Counted from the stretch's first letter, positions 46,340 to 58,619 are shown. The stretch is 64,000 bases of DNA from Heterobilharzia americana (GCA_944470555.2 OX104130.1:4464001-4528000), one strand, 5' to 3'. Program-made: numbers and translations. Notes: a model not told the origin generated them from the letters alone.

Positions 46340-47330
46340 AATCATGCATGTGGGGCTACCACTGTCTATCTCATTGTATAATGCTTGGAGAAGTTGGATA
46401 AGGTTAGACGAGGGCTCAGGCTGGCAAACCAAGATGTGGCATCAGTCGATGAAACTTGTGACTGTTGATCTGAGTTATGTAGGTAGGTGGGCGTAGACTT
46501 TGAGACGATAGGAATGAATCAGTCGTTTAGGACTTCCGGTGACATTGCTGGAAATCAGTCAACGTCTACTAAACCACAGTAATGTCGGAGAGCGATAAGG
46601 ACTAGGCAGCTGAAGCATTGAATCATTAGTAGAAGATATGAGAAGGCTTCAAGTGTTTGACTACCGTTACCTTCGTAGTATAGACTGTGTTTCATGGTAT
46701 CGCCATCTGAGTAACGCAGAAGTCTGACGTAGAGTTTTAGACAGAAGAGTTAAGATAGTTGATGCGGTTATGAACTTTCAGTAATTAAAATGGCTGGGAT
46801 GTGTTGCGTGTGTCTAACCTCCATCTGCCTCGTCACACAGTGTTGACCGAAGTAGGTTCAAGTTGGTAAAGGGCTCAGAGCGGCCAGACTAAAACATGCC
46901 AATAATGTGTGAAGTCTTTGGCTTTTGGTTTGAGCCATGTAGGGCGATGCAGACTGGATAGTTGGGATCCGTGGGACAAGAGGAGCCAGTGGTTGGAGAC
47001 TCTAGGTGATATGGCCCAGAAACGATGTTAGTGATGCAGATGCATACACATATTATCCTCATCTTAACCACTATACTTGTCATATATCTTGTCATTCTTC
47101 CATCCTCTATTTTACCACTTTCTTTTTACCGATTTTTCTTTAGTTTTTCATTGCCTTGATATGGTGATATGAGGTATGGAAACGTGGACCATCAAGCAGT
47201 AATGCCTGGTCCTGTGCTGATCCTGATGATGGCTGGCAACCAATTCTTATGCTTTATCCGGTGCCACAGAGTGTTAATCGTAGTCCAAATTGCTGAGTCA
47301 AAAAGCTTCTCAATTCAATACTGATGTATG
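46340..47330 (+). mobile_element. Non-LTR retrotransposon 3' ends, two partial copies
   Basis: The second copy (46620-47330) reads, across frames, 'RRLQVFDYR', a C-x-x-x-W-x-R-x stretch and LKWLG, the C-terminal region of a non-LTR RT, then a short 3' UTR. The first (46340-46570) repeats only the part from 'gggctcaggctggcaaacc' on. Both relate to 58920-59420. Clade not determined. Confidence 0.5.
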
Positions 47331-47599
47331 ATGGTTTAAATTCATATTTTCCTCAAGGTTGAACAAATGCCTTACTGGTGAATGTCAGATTCTTCGGGAC
47401 GTGGTCAGCTATCTTCAGGCATGCCCTTAGTGTACTTGTTACCGTAATCACGTGTTAATGCATAAATGCAGTTATAGTTGCATAAGCTGGATAATTATCC
47501 AATTTTGACTGGTTTAGCAATCATATCGTATTGTATACTGATACAAGTTTAGCTGCAGGAAACCTCCTTCTTAGAGATCCTTTGATTATTTTATCTATG

Positions 47600-47770
47600 T
47601 CTGAGGTAGCATTCATTATAGGCTGACATTAGTTGGAGAACTGTTGGAAACCTGGGGTACATTGGGCATCTATTTCGTCTCGGATGGGACTATTCAGAAG
47701 TACGCACCCCCAGCAGTCAGGTTATGTGGCGAACACGTTGCCATTGAGTGAATAGGTCAGTATCCGTTGA
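47600..47770 (-). mobile_element. Family B SINE, minus
   Basis: Tail and stem at 47605-47665, hammerhead remnant near 47700-47670, decayed head to 47765. Confidence 0.55.
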
Positions 47771-47784
47771 CTTGGGAAGACGTA

Positions 47785-47880
47785 AAGATTTTCCCGTTAA
47801 TGGTATCTAGAATGACCATGAAAGCTTCGCTATATAACCAACCAACTGAGAGAACATAACACCAACTTAACAATGCTTCT
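47785..47880 (+). mobile_element. PLE end with hammerhead-like motif, plus
   Basis: Stem II 'ggtatctagaatgacc', ATGAAAGC, then 'actgagagaacataac' at about 47855: the PLE terminal hammerhead, missing part of the CUGAUGA core. Confidence 0.45.
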
Positions 47881-48634
47881 CTGCAACAAATATAATCTAT
47901 CATTCCAAGATCTTAGCCACTCTTTTTTGACTAGTTTTAAGCACTGTGGTTCACGTGAGCGTGACAAGTGAAATGTAAGCATAAAGTGACACTGTTTGTT
48001 GTGTGTAAGCAATTTCAATGCTGTTTTGGCTGTGTGTCAATACGGATTATATTTAATCAAGTTCACAACTGTGATAACTTCGACCACCATGTGTAAAAGT
48101 TTCTTCCTTACAGATTGATTAGTTGGCATAATCATCAGACATGAAATAGTTAATATTTGCGGTACAGTTATAGAATCTGACTGTCCTTGAACGACCAATA
48201 AATGACCTTGAAACGACCTATCAAGGTCTAAGAAGCTACGAATTATTGAAAACATGTCGGTGACTGCGGTTTATGGACAATTATGATGATGATAATTACG
48301 ATTAAATCGAAGTGAATGATTTCTTATTTGTTCATCTTGCCCTATACACTAATTCTTTGGGGTTTTTCATTAACGTCTATAAGGGACAAAACTATCGATA
48401 TGAAGTTTTCACTCGAGTTGCACTACTCCGTAGACCTTATCACTTGATTACAGTTTACGGTAGCCATGAAGTCATACAGTATGAAACAAACAGAAATTAG
48501 GACCTTTTCATCTTTGGCGCTGAAATCTGCAGATCCTTACCTAATATTCAGTGTCATGAACGTAATGTCCTCTTTACATTTTCAAATTCTAGTTCTTAAG
48601 TACTTCAATAGGAGTTCATGGATTCTTTTTGACG
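47881..48634. other. no gene recognised
   Basis: The frames 48312-48500 and 48466-48690 lack motifs. Sequence near 48500-48634 may be PLE end sequence. Confidence 0.35.
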
Positions 48635-49519
48635 GTGATTTGTTCCCTCAGCTGAATAATATAATCTTGGAGCTTTCGTTGTCATTCTAGACATCATCGG
48701 AACAAACTTTAGAGAGAAGTGAGTTATAAGATTTCCTCTGCAAGTTAATTAGTACCTTGTCCGGATGACCTTGTCGGTGATTGGTTGTTTCTGACAAGGT
48801 CTTGCCAGTGTCTTTATGTTTGTTTTGATTGGTCTTTTTGATGACCTGAAATTTGTCTTTCTTGTTGTTTCTTATTGGTTGAAAGATTGGATCAAAGTTA
48901 ATGTGTTTGTTGACTTCGCTGAATATCAGGCATCTTAGAATCCTTCGCCATTCTCTGTATTTCTTCTATTCAGGATTATCACAATTCCCCAGGCAAATTC
49001 ATGTCCACAGTTGTTTATATGGATTGATATGATAGAAGATATGTCTTGACGCTTCACCGTTAGTTATTGTTCATGTAGACGGGTGCGAAGAGGGCAGGCG
49101 ACCACTCCATTTCATGCATTGTTTTTTTCAGTCTCTAGAGTTTATTTTGTAGATAATTTTTGGCTTATCTACGTTTTTTAGTGAGCATAACTGAGAGTGA
49201 AGACATTTTATGGGATTATTAGCTACAGCGATTCCAAAAGGTTTCAATAACCTAGTTGTGATCTCAGAGAGTTTCTTCATGTAAAGTACGACAGTCCTTT
49301 TGTTGATTTTCCAGGTTTACTTCTTGGCGGATGATGAGTTACGTAAAGAATTTTTGATGGAGTTGCATGGATAACCGTTTTTCTGGAAAATAGTCATCAT
49401 ATAGTTTTCTTCTTTCGTTTGTAGGGTTGATGTACTGCACTGTGTCTTCACTCTTTTGAACAATGTCTTTATACAACTAATTTAGCGTGCTGTTGGATTG
49501 TTACTATTATACTTGAATA

Positions 49520-50395
49520 ATTTATCCTTAATGAGTTGGTTTTCTGTATACTTCAGTTTCCTATTTCCTCAAATCCATCCTAGTAGTCAGAACATCTAAA
49601 AATGTAAGTTTTTAAAAAATTTAATTCCTTCTCAATTGTGAATTATATGTCGTCCAGAATGTCGTTCATTAATCTGTCAGAATTTTTCAATTCGTTTCAT
49701 TTAATGATGACAATTGTGTCATCTACATATCGGATCCAAAGCTTTGGTTTGATCTACGCCAATACCACAATTTTCAATCTTTACACTACTCCTTCTGTAA
49801 TTAATGCTGATATAACCAATCCCATTGGTGTTCCCTTTGTCTGTTTGTAGAGTTTGCCGTTGAATTGGAAATAAGTTGTAAGGCATAAATCAATCAATTT
49901 CATTAAACTTGAACATTGCGGTTATGCGTGCTCTGAGAGATCTTTGTCATTGTTAAAAGAAGAGTCATTGTATCATTAGCCAGTTTCAGTTCAACTGAGG
50001 CGTATAGAACTGTAACCTCGAAAGATACCATCAGTTTGTCATTGTCAAGATGAATTTGCTTGATCTTCTACAAAAACTATGGTACAGTGATCTCATGATT
50101 CTACCAGATGTTTTAATTTTCTGAAGAGTTCCTTTGAAAGATTACATGTCGAGGTTCCTGGAAGTGAAACAGTTGGTAGAAGTGGGATGTTTGGTTTGTG
50201 TATTTTCGGTCTACAATAGAAGCGTTGGAGAACAGGCTCACTGGATTTTATTGCTCTTGTTTTTGTAATTTGTCTGGCTTTGATGAGTTTGTTTATGGTC
50301 TTGGTGATCTGGTTATCAGACTTTTGAATGAGATTTGTCTCCATTGATTCAGATACATTTCGGTCCATGAGTAAGTTTTCTGGCTTTTTAATGTA
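49520..50395 (-). pseudogene. PLE reverse transcriptase
   Basis: Frame 50368-50093 has FYCRPKIHKPNIPLLP and VSLPGTSTCNLSKELF, the RT2a region of PLEs. Downstream the minus strand gives KPKLWIRYVDDT with RYVDD at 49732-49718 (catalytic Asp pair kept) and VYRKPTH-like sequence at about 49545. Before RYVDD, a YKQTKGTPMG-type block is readable at 49850-49810. Stops and shifts separate the parts. Confidence 0.8.
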
Positions 50396-51847
50396 TTATT
50401 AGTCCCTTGGGTTCCTAGTGGAACATAGGGCTTCAGTAGCACGTCTCCAATGACCTCTGTTCTCTGAAATCTTTTGAACCTGGTTCCACGACAGCCCAGA
50501 AGCTCTCATTTCCTCCTCGCACGACCTCCTCCTGTTTCACCATCCTCCTCTCCTCTATCAGCTTCCAGGTATCCGTCGAGATCCATTCCTTGTCTTCTTT
50601 CTTCTTCCTTCCTAATACGGCTGTGCGTGTTCCTTTCCATATCTCTTTCAAAGACTTCCAGTGTTCTTCCACTCAGGTTTCTTCACGAATGTTCCTCGAT
50701 ATCTTCCATTTTGTCTTGATGGCTGCCTTGAAGATCTCCTTTGTAGTTTCATCCTTCAGTTTCCGAGTGTTGTACTTGAATTGAGGTCTATCACCAGCTT
50801 CCTTGAAGGCTTTTAACCTGATTTGGAAAGTTCATTGCACTAGATAGTGGTGTGAACCCGTATCTGCTCCTCTTCTTGACCTTGTGTTAAGTGGACTGCC
50901 TCTCCATTTTCTCGAGATTGAGATAAAGTCGATCTGATTTTTAGTGTGTCTTGTTGTCTGGTGAAATCCATGTCGCTTTGTGGATATCTTTGTGCCTGAA
51001 CACACTGCCTCCAATCACCAAATCGTTGAATGCGCAGAATTCTGCAAACAATTCTCCATTCTCATTCATTTCACCTAGCGCCTCTCGACCCATGGTTAGT
51101 TCTCTTCCTGTGTTGTCCCCTCCCAGTTTGGCATTCATGTCACACCACCCATTAGAATTTTGATATCGCCAACTGACGTCTTGTCCAGTGTTGATTGAAG
51201 TTGTCTGTGGAATTCCTCCTTCTTCTCTTGATATGCATTATTTGTAGGTGCATAGTGTGGCATTGTATTATTGTGACCTTCCTCACTTTTGAGTTGAATC
51301 TTGCTGTCATGATCCTGGAGGAGATTGGTTCCCACTGCAGGAGAGCCTTTGATACTCTTGGGACATCAATGATAGCCACTCCATAACTCAGTGTGCTCGT
51401 GGTTGTCGTCTGGGTGACAATATCGGAGTAGATTATTGATTCTCCAGTTAACAGTTTGGAGAGTCCACTCCCATTCCATCTGCTTTCGCAAATCCCAAGC
51501 ACTTCGATATGATACCTTCTCATCTCCTTTGCAATCTGGGCTGCCTTACTGGTTCAAACATCGTACGGACATTCCATGTCCCCACGTTTACTTTCGCTTT
51601 CATCGAGGGAGAGAAGACACATCGGCCAATTGGCTTCCCGAAGACTTTCACCAACTGGCGTCATTTCGTCTCTCCGATTCCAGCAGGGAATAAGTTTTTT
51701 CACTTTTTATATTTTGTTTGTGCTTTGAAGTTTGTTTAGCGGTTAGATTTGTTTTAGGGGTAGGATTGCTAGCTGTATGGCCAACCTTCCCTCTTTACCC
51801 GGGTTAGGACCGGCTAGTAACTAGTGAACTAGTTAACCAGGCGAGGT
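50396..51847 (-). mobile_element. RTE/SR2-like element lacking its RT, inserted in a PLE
   Basis: It is bounded by a 15-bp target duplication, 'tggctttttaatgta', at 50381-50395 and 51848-51862. The 5' end (51847) and endonuclease are present, then the linker (50672-50520) joins directly to the last 150 bases of the element (to 50405, 'ttgggttcctagtggaac'). The whole RT is missing: a non-autonomous deletion derivative that inserted as a unit. Confidence 0.85.
50832..51640 (-). pseudogene. RTE APE-type endonuclease, frameshifted
   Basis: Minus reading: VNVGTWNVRTM at about 51590, then VLGICESRWNGSG (51500-51460), GVAII, PISSRIMTARF, TIIQC, a DLNAKLGGDNTGRE-like block (51135-51100), HKATWISPDNKTH (50960) and an 'SRRGAD.GSDHYLV' end near 50840. 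These are the TWN, catalytic E, D-x-N and S-D-H motifs of apurinic-type endonucleases (the S-D-H Asp is changed to His here: GSHHYLV). At least four frameshifts. Confidence 0.8.
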
Positions 51848-52750
51848 TGGCTTTTTAATGTAGTCTTGTTTAATCATGACTACTGTGGTGTGCCCTTTGT
51901 CAGCTGGAATTATAACGTCCATCTTTTTTTTCTTCAGCTTCTTAAGAGCTCTCTGTTCTTCACTGGTCAGTTGAGCACCATTCTGCTTCAACCTGGTCAC
52001 AGGAACAATTTTCTATTGGGTCTTAAATTCTAGGCCTGAAGTCTTCAGTGATGACTCTAAGGATGCAAAGAATTCTGGTCTTGAAGCTTCCCCCCATTGT
52101 AATTTAATCCTTTCTGAGGGAGAAGTTAGTCGGATTTGGTCAGTGATGGTTTTGACAAGTTAACTACGCCTTCATTTGTTCCTTCTACTTCTGCTAATCA
52201 CGGTTGCCGAAACTTGGCAAGCTTCTGTCAGAGGATAGTTTTTCTCTGTTCTTCGTGTCATCTGCTTGCTTTTTCAGTTGCAGTTGACGAAGTTGGAAAG
52301 CGTTGGGTCGTGAGTATCCCCTGTAGCTTTCCCTTCTAGATTTTTATCGTTTGTTGATATTTCCAAGTTCTATAGTGAGCATCAGTGAGTATCAGTTACA
52401 CAGTGTGTCTTCCGCTCCTTTTCACTAATTTCCAGCCCATTGGACAGTCAGTAGGTGTTTTGTATCTGACACCAGTCGGTACAACGTGCTGTGGTAGATC
52501 TGTGGAGAGAAAATATTGTTATTCTCTTGTGGAAGCCTCTGTCTTGCCCAAATTCTCCCATTTCTCAACAATAAGAAGCGTTTGACGCTCATAGGATTTT
52601 GAGATAATAGTGAATATTTGTAGCTCAGGAGGGTAATTTTAGTGATGTTGTGTTCTCTGAGCTGGATGATTTTACGGTGGAGCTTTCGTTGTCATTTTTG
52701 ACATCATCAGCAAAAACTTCACAAAGAAAAGAGTTATAAAGTTCATATAT

Positions 52751-53215
52751 ATAATTTAGAGTTGATAGGAGGAACTCTGTAACGCAAATTCAAATCCATG
52801 TTATAGTTCATGTAGTTCAGTATTTCGTAGTCACATAGGAGAACATCTTTATCGCACTTACTTTTACTGTAGCAGAAAAAAAACAGTGGAAAAAATAGAT
52901 GAGTTCCTAAAAATTTTTAAAAATCCCATACTTATTGTAGATTTCTTTCATTTTCCTGTTCCAAACACTATTGAGAAACTACTGTCTCCCTATTGGTGAG
53001 TTCAAGGTCGTCTGTAGGTCACTTAAGAGTGTCTAAATCCTATACTTCCAATATATTTGTTTTAAACATCATTCAAGTTTACAACAATTCTCAGTGTGAT
53101 CTACCTTATGGATTCAGTTTCACAAGGTCCAGTTACAATGAAAAATGTTCTGACTATGTAGACAATCAGTAAACAACTGTGTTATGAATCTAAACAGTCG
53201 TATGAAACGAACAGT
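52751..53215. other. no gene seen
   Basis: Nothing recognised. Confidence 0.35.
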
Positions 53216-53219
53216 CGGT

Positions 53220-53310
53220 TTGTTTAGTGCATTAGTTGTATTTCCGCATATAGTGGATGACGTTTCAATCTCAGTTTGTTTCTTATAATCACACTACGTT
53301 TTACTATTTA
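53220..53310 (-). mobile_element. PLE terminal scrap, minus
   Basis: 'gtggatgacgtttcaatct' with following bases resembles the reversed PLE terminal block seen at 37060-37100. Confidence 0.3.
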
Positions 53311-53689
53311 TACTTTAGTGTGAATCTTTTATGTAAAACTTAGGTGAATGTTTTGTTTTGATTGCTTATCTTCATTTAAACGTACGTTAAATGCCAAATA
53401 ATGTAGCTTGGTTAATTTGACTGATTTCTCTTCCTCATTCACTTATATGCATGACCTATGTTAGTTCAAAAATAAGAACTTTATGTTTAGTGAAATCCAC
53501 CATATTGCTCATTATCTCAGTTTTTGTCCTTGAAATGGGTTGTTTCACTTATATAAATTATGGTCCGTTGTGGTCAATTAATTCAGCTGCATAGGTAGAC
53601 GAATCACGTCACCTAAAATGCATAGTAAAATGAGCATCGAACTCCATTTTTTCTCAAAGAGTTTCGGGTGCGTGAATCGCGTGACTCAT

Positions 53690-53800
53690 TGTGTTTGTAG
53701 GTGGAGTATGCACGCGAGACTGGATAAGTATATTCGAAATCAGTCCTGCTCAAGGTCAGCGTTAAGACTGTATCAGTAGAATTGCGTGCTTAAGACGATT
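53690..53800 (+). repeat. Scrap of the inverted-repeat unit
   Basis: 'aagtatattcgaaatcagt' and 'caaggtcagcgttaagact' match 26870-26930 and 25685-25725. Confidence 0.45.
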
Positions 53801-53810
53801 GTAGAGTGGC

Positions 53811-53938
53811 TTTGAAGGCCACCCTAGTAACAACTTAAATAACCAGTTAGACTTCTCTATTTTATGAATATTTCCCTTTCCAGTCAAAATGGAGAAACCT
53901 AATTGGTTGTTATAATCGTTGCTAGGGTGACCTTTGAA
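53811..53938. mobile_element. MITE-like element, 128 bp
   Basis: About 46 bases at each end are inverted complements with a few mismatches: 'ggccaccctagtaac' on the left against 'gttgctagggtgacc' on the right, then 'taaccagttagacttctc' against 'gagaaacctaattggtt'. No coding capacity. The superfamily cannot be set; no clean target duplication. Confidence 0.6.
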
Positions 53939-54079
53939 TTAGCACATGACCGCAGTCAGGCTAAGTTATAACGCCAGACAGAATTAACTAGCACTCAGCG
54001 GTAGATAAATACTATTTCATATTTTCATCATCAATCATTCGTTTGTGAGACCAAGGGACTATTCCCTATTCATTTTAGT

Positions 54080-54195
54080 TTGTCAGTTAGTAACGTCACA
54101 TAGTGAAGCAGTATCATTAGCCGGATAACGTTTTGGACACAATTTACTGTCCATAGTCATATCATGTCAAGTTTCACTCCTATATTAACCGTTTC
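54080..54195 (-). mobile_element. PLE 3' end scrap, minus
   Basis: 'ggataacgttttggacaca' followed by 'ctgtccatagtcatatca' is the reversed PLE terminal block. Confidence 0.5.
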
Positions 54196-54299
54196 TTATC
54201 TAAAAATTATTATTCGTATCAGAGTGATTGCCTACAGTATCAATTCCTAATAAAATCTACTAAGCAAGAAAACAATCAGGAAGTTTCAGGAATTTGTAA

Positions 54300-54480
54300 G
54301 CATAGTCTGCTTAGTGGCTATCAGTGGAATTAGAAACGCACGTTTCTACTCATTTGAGACGCCTCAGATGAATGTACCCACAACCCTAGGAGGACAGTTG
54401 TCTCCACTAAGACGCTTTAGGGCTTGAAACGATGGACATAGGGTTCGAGTCTCATCTGATCGTTCAAGGGAACCCATTTC
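54300..54480 (-). mobile_element. Sm-alpha-type SINE, minus
   Basis: Hammerhead remnant at about 54375-54330 (CTGAGG core, AGAAACG), tRNA-like head at 54460-54400 with B box 'gggttcgagtctc' now reading on plus, indicating a local rearrangement. Confidence 0.45.
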
Positions 54481-54529
54481 TTTGATAAACAACTTACTGA
54501 CCAACAGAGCGGCTGAGTGAAGTTATCTA

Positions 54530-54694
54530 AGCACCGGACAGATGTATTGTTTTGGTATGGGACTCTTCAGCAGGACGCTCACACAACTCCGTTAAGGACA
54601 AATCCAAGGCTTCGTAATGAATTTCTCAAAACTGTAGTAGAAACCCATGATCTATGAGGTGCAAAAAATAAACTCGTTAACAGGATTGGATGAC
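54530..54694 (-). mobile_element. Family B SINE, minus, decayed
   Basis: 'gcaccggacagatgtattg', 'ggtatgggactcttcagca' and a lost head. Confidence 0.45.
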
Positions 54695-56115
54695 TACCAC
54701 ACTTTATCCTCAATCGACAGAAGCAGGAGCATCTGGACAACTGAACTGCAGTTCAGTGAATAAATGTTAATTTCCCCACCACGTAACCCAAATGTCCTCG
54801 ATTCGGTCACTGTCAGGGTTACAGGTATACACTGCTGATGAATCCCATATAGAATCAAAAAGTTGCTCACTACTCGTAGGTTTTCATCGTTTCTCCAATT
54901 CATGTCAGTCCATGCTGAATATCACCTTGAGATTAGATAATCTTCAAGGAACCTCCTAACTGGATCTCACACACTTCTGTTGAACACGAGGAATGTGGAG
55001 GTTGACTGAGTTTTCCAACAAGAAGACATGCACAGTGAAAACACCACCAGTATCGCTGCCAACAGAGTAAAACTGTAGATTCATAAATGTTCCAGTAGTA
55101 GATCCCAGATGACAGTCTGAATATCAATGGATATTATGTAAGAAGACAAGTGAAGGAAGTAGACTTTGTTGAAATCAATGAGTAAGTGAAAGAAGGAGAA
55201 ATGTCAAGTGATTGTTGCTAGGACAAATTCAAATTATTTACAGTCTCCTAATGTGCATAGAGGTCAGATTGAATTCGCTTGATTGCAGTTGGTTTAGCAA
55301 ACCGAGATGAGATTCTCGATTTCTTGACTAATTGATTGTTGTGAAAGACAAGTAATATATTCATGTAATATTCTGAATCGACTAGTAGTCTGAATTTGTC
55401 AGGCTGACACTACCATCGATGAATTCGATTTCAATTGAACGAAACTGCAATCTAGTATTTAAACCACTATGATCTGATCAAAAAAAGTTACAGATCCTTT
55501 TTGATTGTGTTATTCGATGGGATAGGCAGCAACCTCAGCATCCTGAGAATATCATCACAGATTAACTGATCATCAGTGCAGGTGTATTCTTGTTTACCGT
55601 TGCACATCTCCACAGTGAACACTACATAGTCTGTTCATCATATAACCATGTTGTCTGGATGTGATTGTTTGACTCACATGATTGTGGCGGTTCAGTCTCA
55701 ACACTGGGCTTGAATATGATTGGTCAAGTATATTCTTGCCACACAGTTCGACTCTCCCCGACAACCACGTATAGCAGAACACAAAGTCTGGTGCTTGTTG
55801 TTCGTATCCCTTTCAGGCGATATGATTCATCTGTGTATACAACAAGTAACGTATCTGAGCACAGTAGATCATAATTTGTAGAGAAGATGGAACAACCGAT
55901 TTCCAGCATAGAAATTGAGATACTGCAGAATATAGTGGACTGATATCTCTCCGGTGGTAGTGGTTATATCCAAACCACTATGAGTTCTACATGAGTGTCT
56001 AAGGAAGGGTTGGTTGGAGGCTGTTGAACTAAGTAAGCTATCCAATAATAATACCAATCAGGTTATAGGTAAAATGATATTTGTTGTAAATAAGACAATA
56101 TGACAATGACACTTT
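54695..56115 (-). repeat. Long inverted repeat, arm 2
   Basis: Reverse complement of 25290-26710. Frames 56057-55869, 55782-55594 and 55127-54933 repeat those of arm 1 almost residue for residue, but they look non-coding: no motif, and frames open on the other strand are equally conserved. Confidence 0.85.
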
Positions 56116-56380
56116 GTATTCAAGATTCACTTTTTTCCACTTTCAAGACGATGTAATACATCAGATATTTTTTGCCACCATCTCGGCCTCTATGATATCT
56201 TCAACTGACTTTTATATTTCATTCCGTCAAACACTTCGTAAGCATTCCTGTAAGTCCCCATTCACCATGCTAACGGAATATGGTGACTGATGGTACAATC
56301 GTATCTGTTTATCTGATGCAGACATTAATTCCACTTAAAAGTATTACAAATATTTATGTTTGTCACTTTGACCATGTGAG
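56116..56380. other. no gene seen
   Basis: Nothing recognised. Confidence 0.35.
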
Positions 56381-56382
56381 AC

Positions 56383-56805
56383 AGCCGTGGTTTGGCAGAC
56401 TAGTATTGATACTGGTTTATGTTTGAAAGTGGAATGAAAATTTGAACGGCAGCTGGATTCGAACCAGCGGTTACTGGTTACTAACCGGTGAGCTAGGAGG
56501 CTCGATTTCTGACCGGATTTTATTTCACGTCATTCATTTAGCTTTGGATTTAGATGAGAAGTCCTGACTAGACAGCCAGTGTGAATACAATAATGTGGTA
56601 GTAAAGCCTCACGAAGTTACATCGTAGCCGTAGGGAAGAACTCTAGGCGACTGCAGTAAAATAAAAAACCTGTCAGCAGTGGGACTTTGTAGCTTAGTTG
56701 GTGGATCATCAGGCTAAAAACCCAGTGGTTGCTGGTTCAAACCATACGCCATCCAAATTTCCATTTCACCTCCAATCATCACCCAGTATCAAATGTTTAT
56801 GTATC
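56383..56805. mobile_element. Inverted pair of tRNA-headed SINEs
   Basis: Minus copy with B box reversed ('ggattcgaaccagcg') at about 56455-56470 and tail at 56410-56445; plus copy with A box 'tagcttagttggtggatc' at about 56690, B box 'ctggttcaaacc' at 56735 and tail 'cacctccaatcatcaccc'. Same family as 2826-3480 and 8741-9060. Confidence 0.6.
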
Positions 56806-58600
56806 TTTCCATCTCATACTTTCTGCACGCAATAGAGACTTGTTTAAGCATCGTTACCATACGTTCATTTTTAACCAATATAGTCAGTGATCGTGTGCAA
56901 ATTACGTGATTTTTTGCTTTGTTTTTAGATCGTAAAATAAATATTTAACTAATAAATTTTATTTTCCCATTGTGGGAAAAGATTTTTCACCGTAACTGCT
57001 TTAGCCTACTTAAATAAGAGTATAATTAGCTAGCTCACAGCATGAGATTATTCATTTTTGTGGCGGTGAGGAGAATTTCCCTAGTTTGATAATCTAACAG
57101 GCAATGTCAGTAGAGACAAATATAGACAATAAAGTATACTCATGTAGATTGCTGTGTTCTTCTTATTTCCACTTAATTACCAAAAGCCTTTCGAAGCATT
57201 TGTTTTGATACTAACAGATAAGTGCTAAAGGACTCACTAAAGTTGATAGCCTGTAGTATATTTCAATTATACTCCAATTTTCAGCTCAGCTTTAAGTTTC
57301 AGGTCGGGCTGTAGTCCATGTAGACGTCATTATCCAAAAACCTGACGGATTAATCTCCTCAGTGAGTAGAAGGTATTCAAGCAACGTGACGGCGTGAAGA
57401 TGGACACTTCAACTAGAGCATTCGGTTAACTCCCCTCTAACTGCACAGTGTTGTCCCAGAACCTTCTCAACCGTCAGGCTTTAGCGCATGCATATTTTCC
57501 TTGGTAATCGCATTGTTGACCTTAGTCACTTGTCTATGGGCACATGCACCAGGGATGCATCGCATTAAGTCGCCATAATGTTATGGGTCTAAGTGCAGCT
57601 CACCTTCCCGAAGAAGCTGTCCCCAAGGCCAAGTACCACATGACTAGGGCTAGCAAAATAGGAATTCCACAACAAATATCGCCTATCTTCACATGATATA
57701 ACTACTCTTATCTTTGACGACTGGTTTAACCATAGTAACTACTGGAATTAGAGAGCTGGGCTTTCTTAGATTTTGGTTTCCAAGTTTCCAGTGCATCATG
57801 CAGAATCCTGATGGCTGAATCCAGCAGTCAACACTTCTTCACTTCTGTCTATTCATGATATACTGTGATCATCATCTAATTTTATCAGCCAGTATTTATT
57901 ACTCATCAAATTCATATTCAACATTGTCATCATAGTATATCAGGTTGAATTGACATGAGAAATTTTCGATATCTTAGTGGAATCAGTTAGAAATATTTAT
58001 CGATAGGTGTCATTACGAATCGATGACAAGTTATCGAGATGAATTACATCTATTTATTTTTGTACTACTGAAAATCGTAACCAATCAGTTTTAACGTATC
58101 ATCTGTATGTGAATATCAAAGGCTTTCAAGTGTAAGCCTTATGGAGAATATGCTCCCCACTGACAACTAGATACTTAGGATATGTGTCTGTATGCTTCAG
58201 TTGGCATACTATAACTAGTGTTGTCCTGTATAGACTATATTTTAGCCAATAGTCAATATGATGTTGTATAATCAGGCGAATTTCATGCCTATATACAAAC
58301 ATACAATACATCAATGAATCAATATTGAACAAATCACTTTTACAAGAAGAAAAAAGGAAATGTAACTTGAAAGATGATATGAAAACGAAAGAATGATGTA
58401 TACATTCTTTCTTTTTTCGAATAATTAAAGAATTCACTTCATAATTTATCCACTGAATTATTTTTGATGAAGTCTTGTTGACTAGATTTAATTTCTTGAT
58501 AATTTGAAGGATAAAGTGGAAGGAAGTTAATCAGTACTTTTATTTTCTTGTTGCTATGTTAGGTCAAATTGCTCAACTTCTTTTGGCAGATGAGCGCTTA
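56806..58600. other. no gene recognised
   Basis: 57220-57860 has a more balanced base composition than its flanks and may be the 5' part of an unknown retroelement, but no motif could be read. The minus frame 58437-58126 has no domain or splice boundary I trust. Confidence 0.3.
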
Positions 58601-58619
58601 TATGCATGTCTAGATATTG

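Larger units (their letters stand above)
48635..52750 (-). mobile_element. Penelope-like element with hammerhead-bearing ends
   Basis: Both ends carry the same block: 48745-48635 and 52745-52640 each contain, on minus, 'gatgatgtc', a 4-bp stem (TGTC/GACA), 'aacgaaagctcc' and, after a loop, 'cagagaacaca' or its decayed form. This is the pseudo-LTR layout of PLEs. Between them, on minus, lie the N-terminal KG block (about 51960-51870), the RT (50370-49540) and a C-terminal CGHEF block (about 49010-48900). The RT reading is split by an RTE insertion at 50396-51847. Frames are broken, so it is no longer autonomous. Confidence 0.75.
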
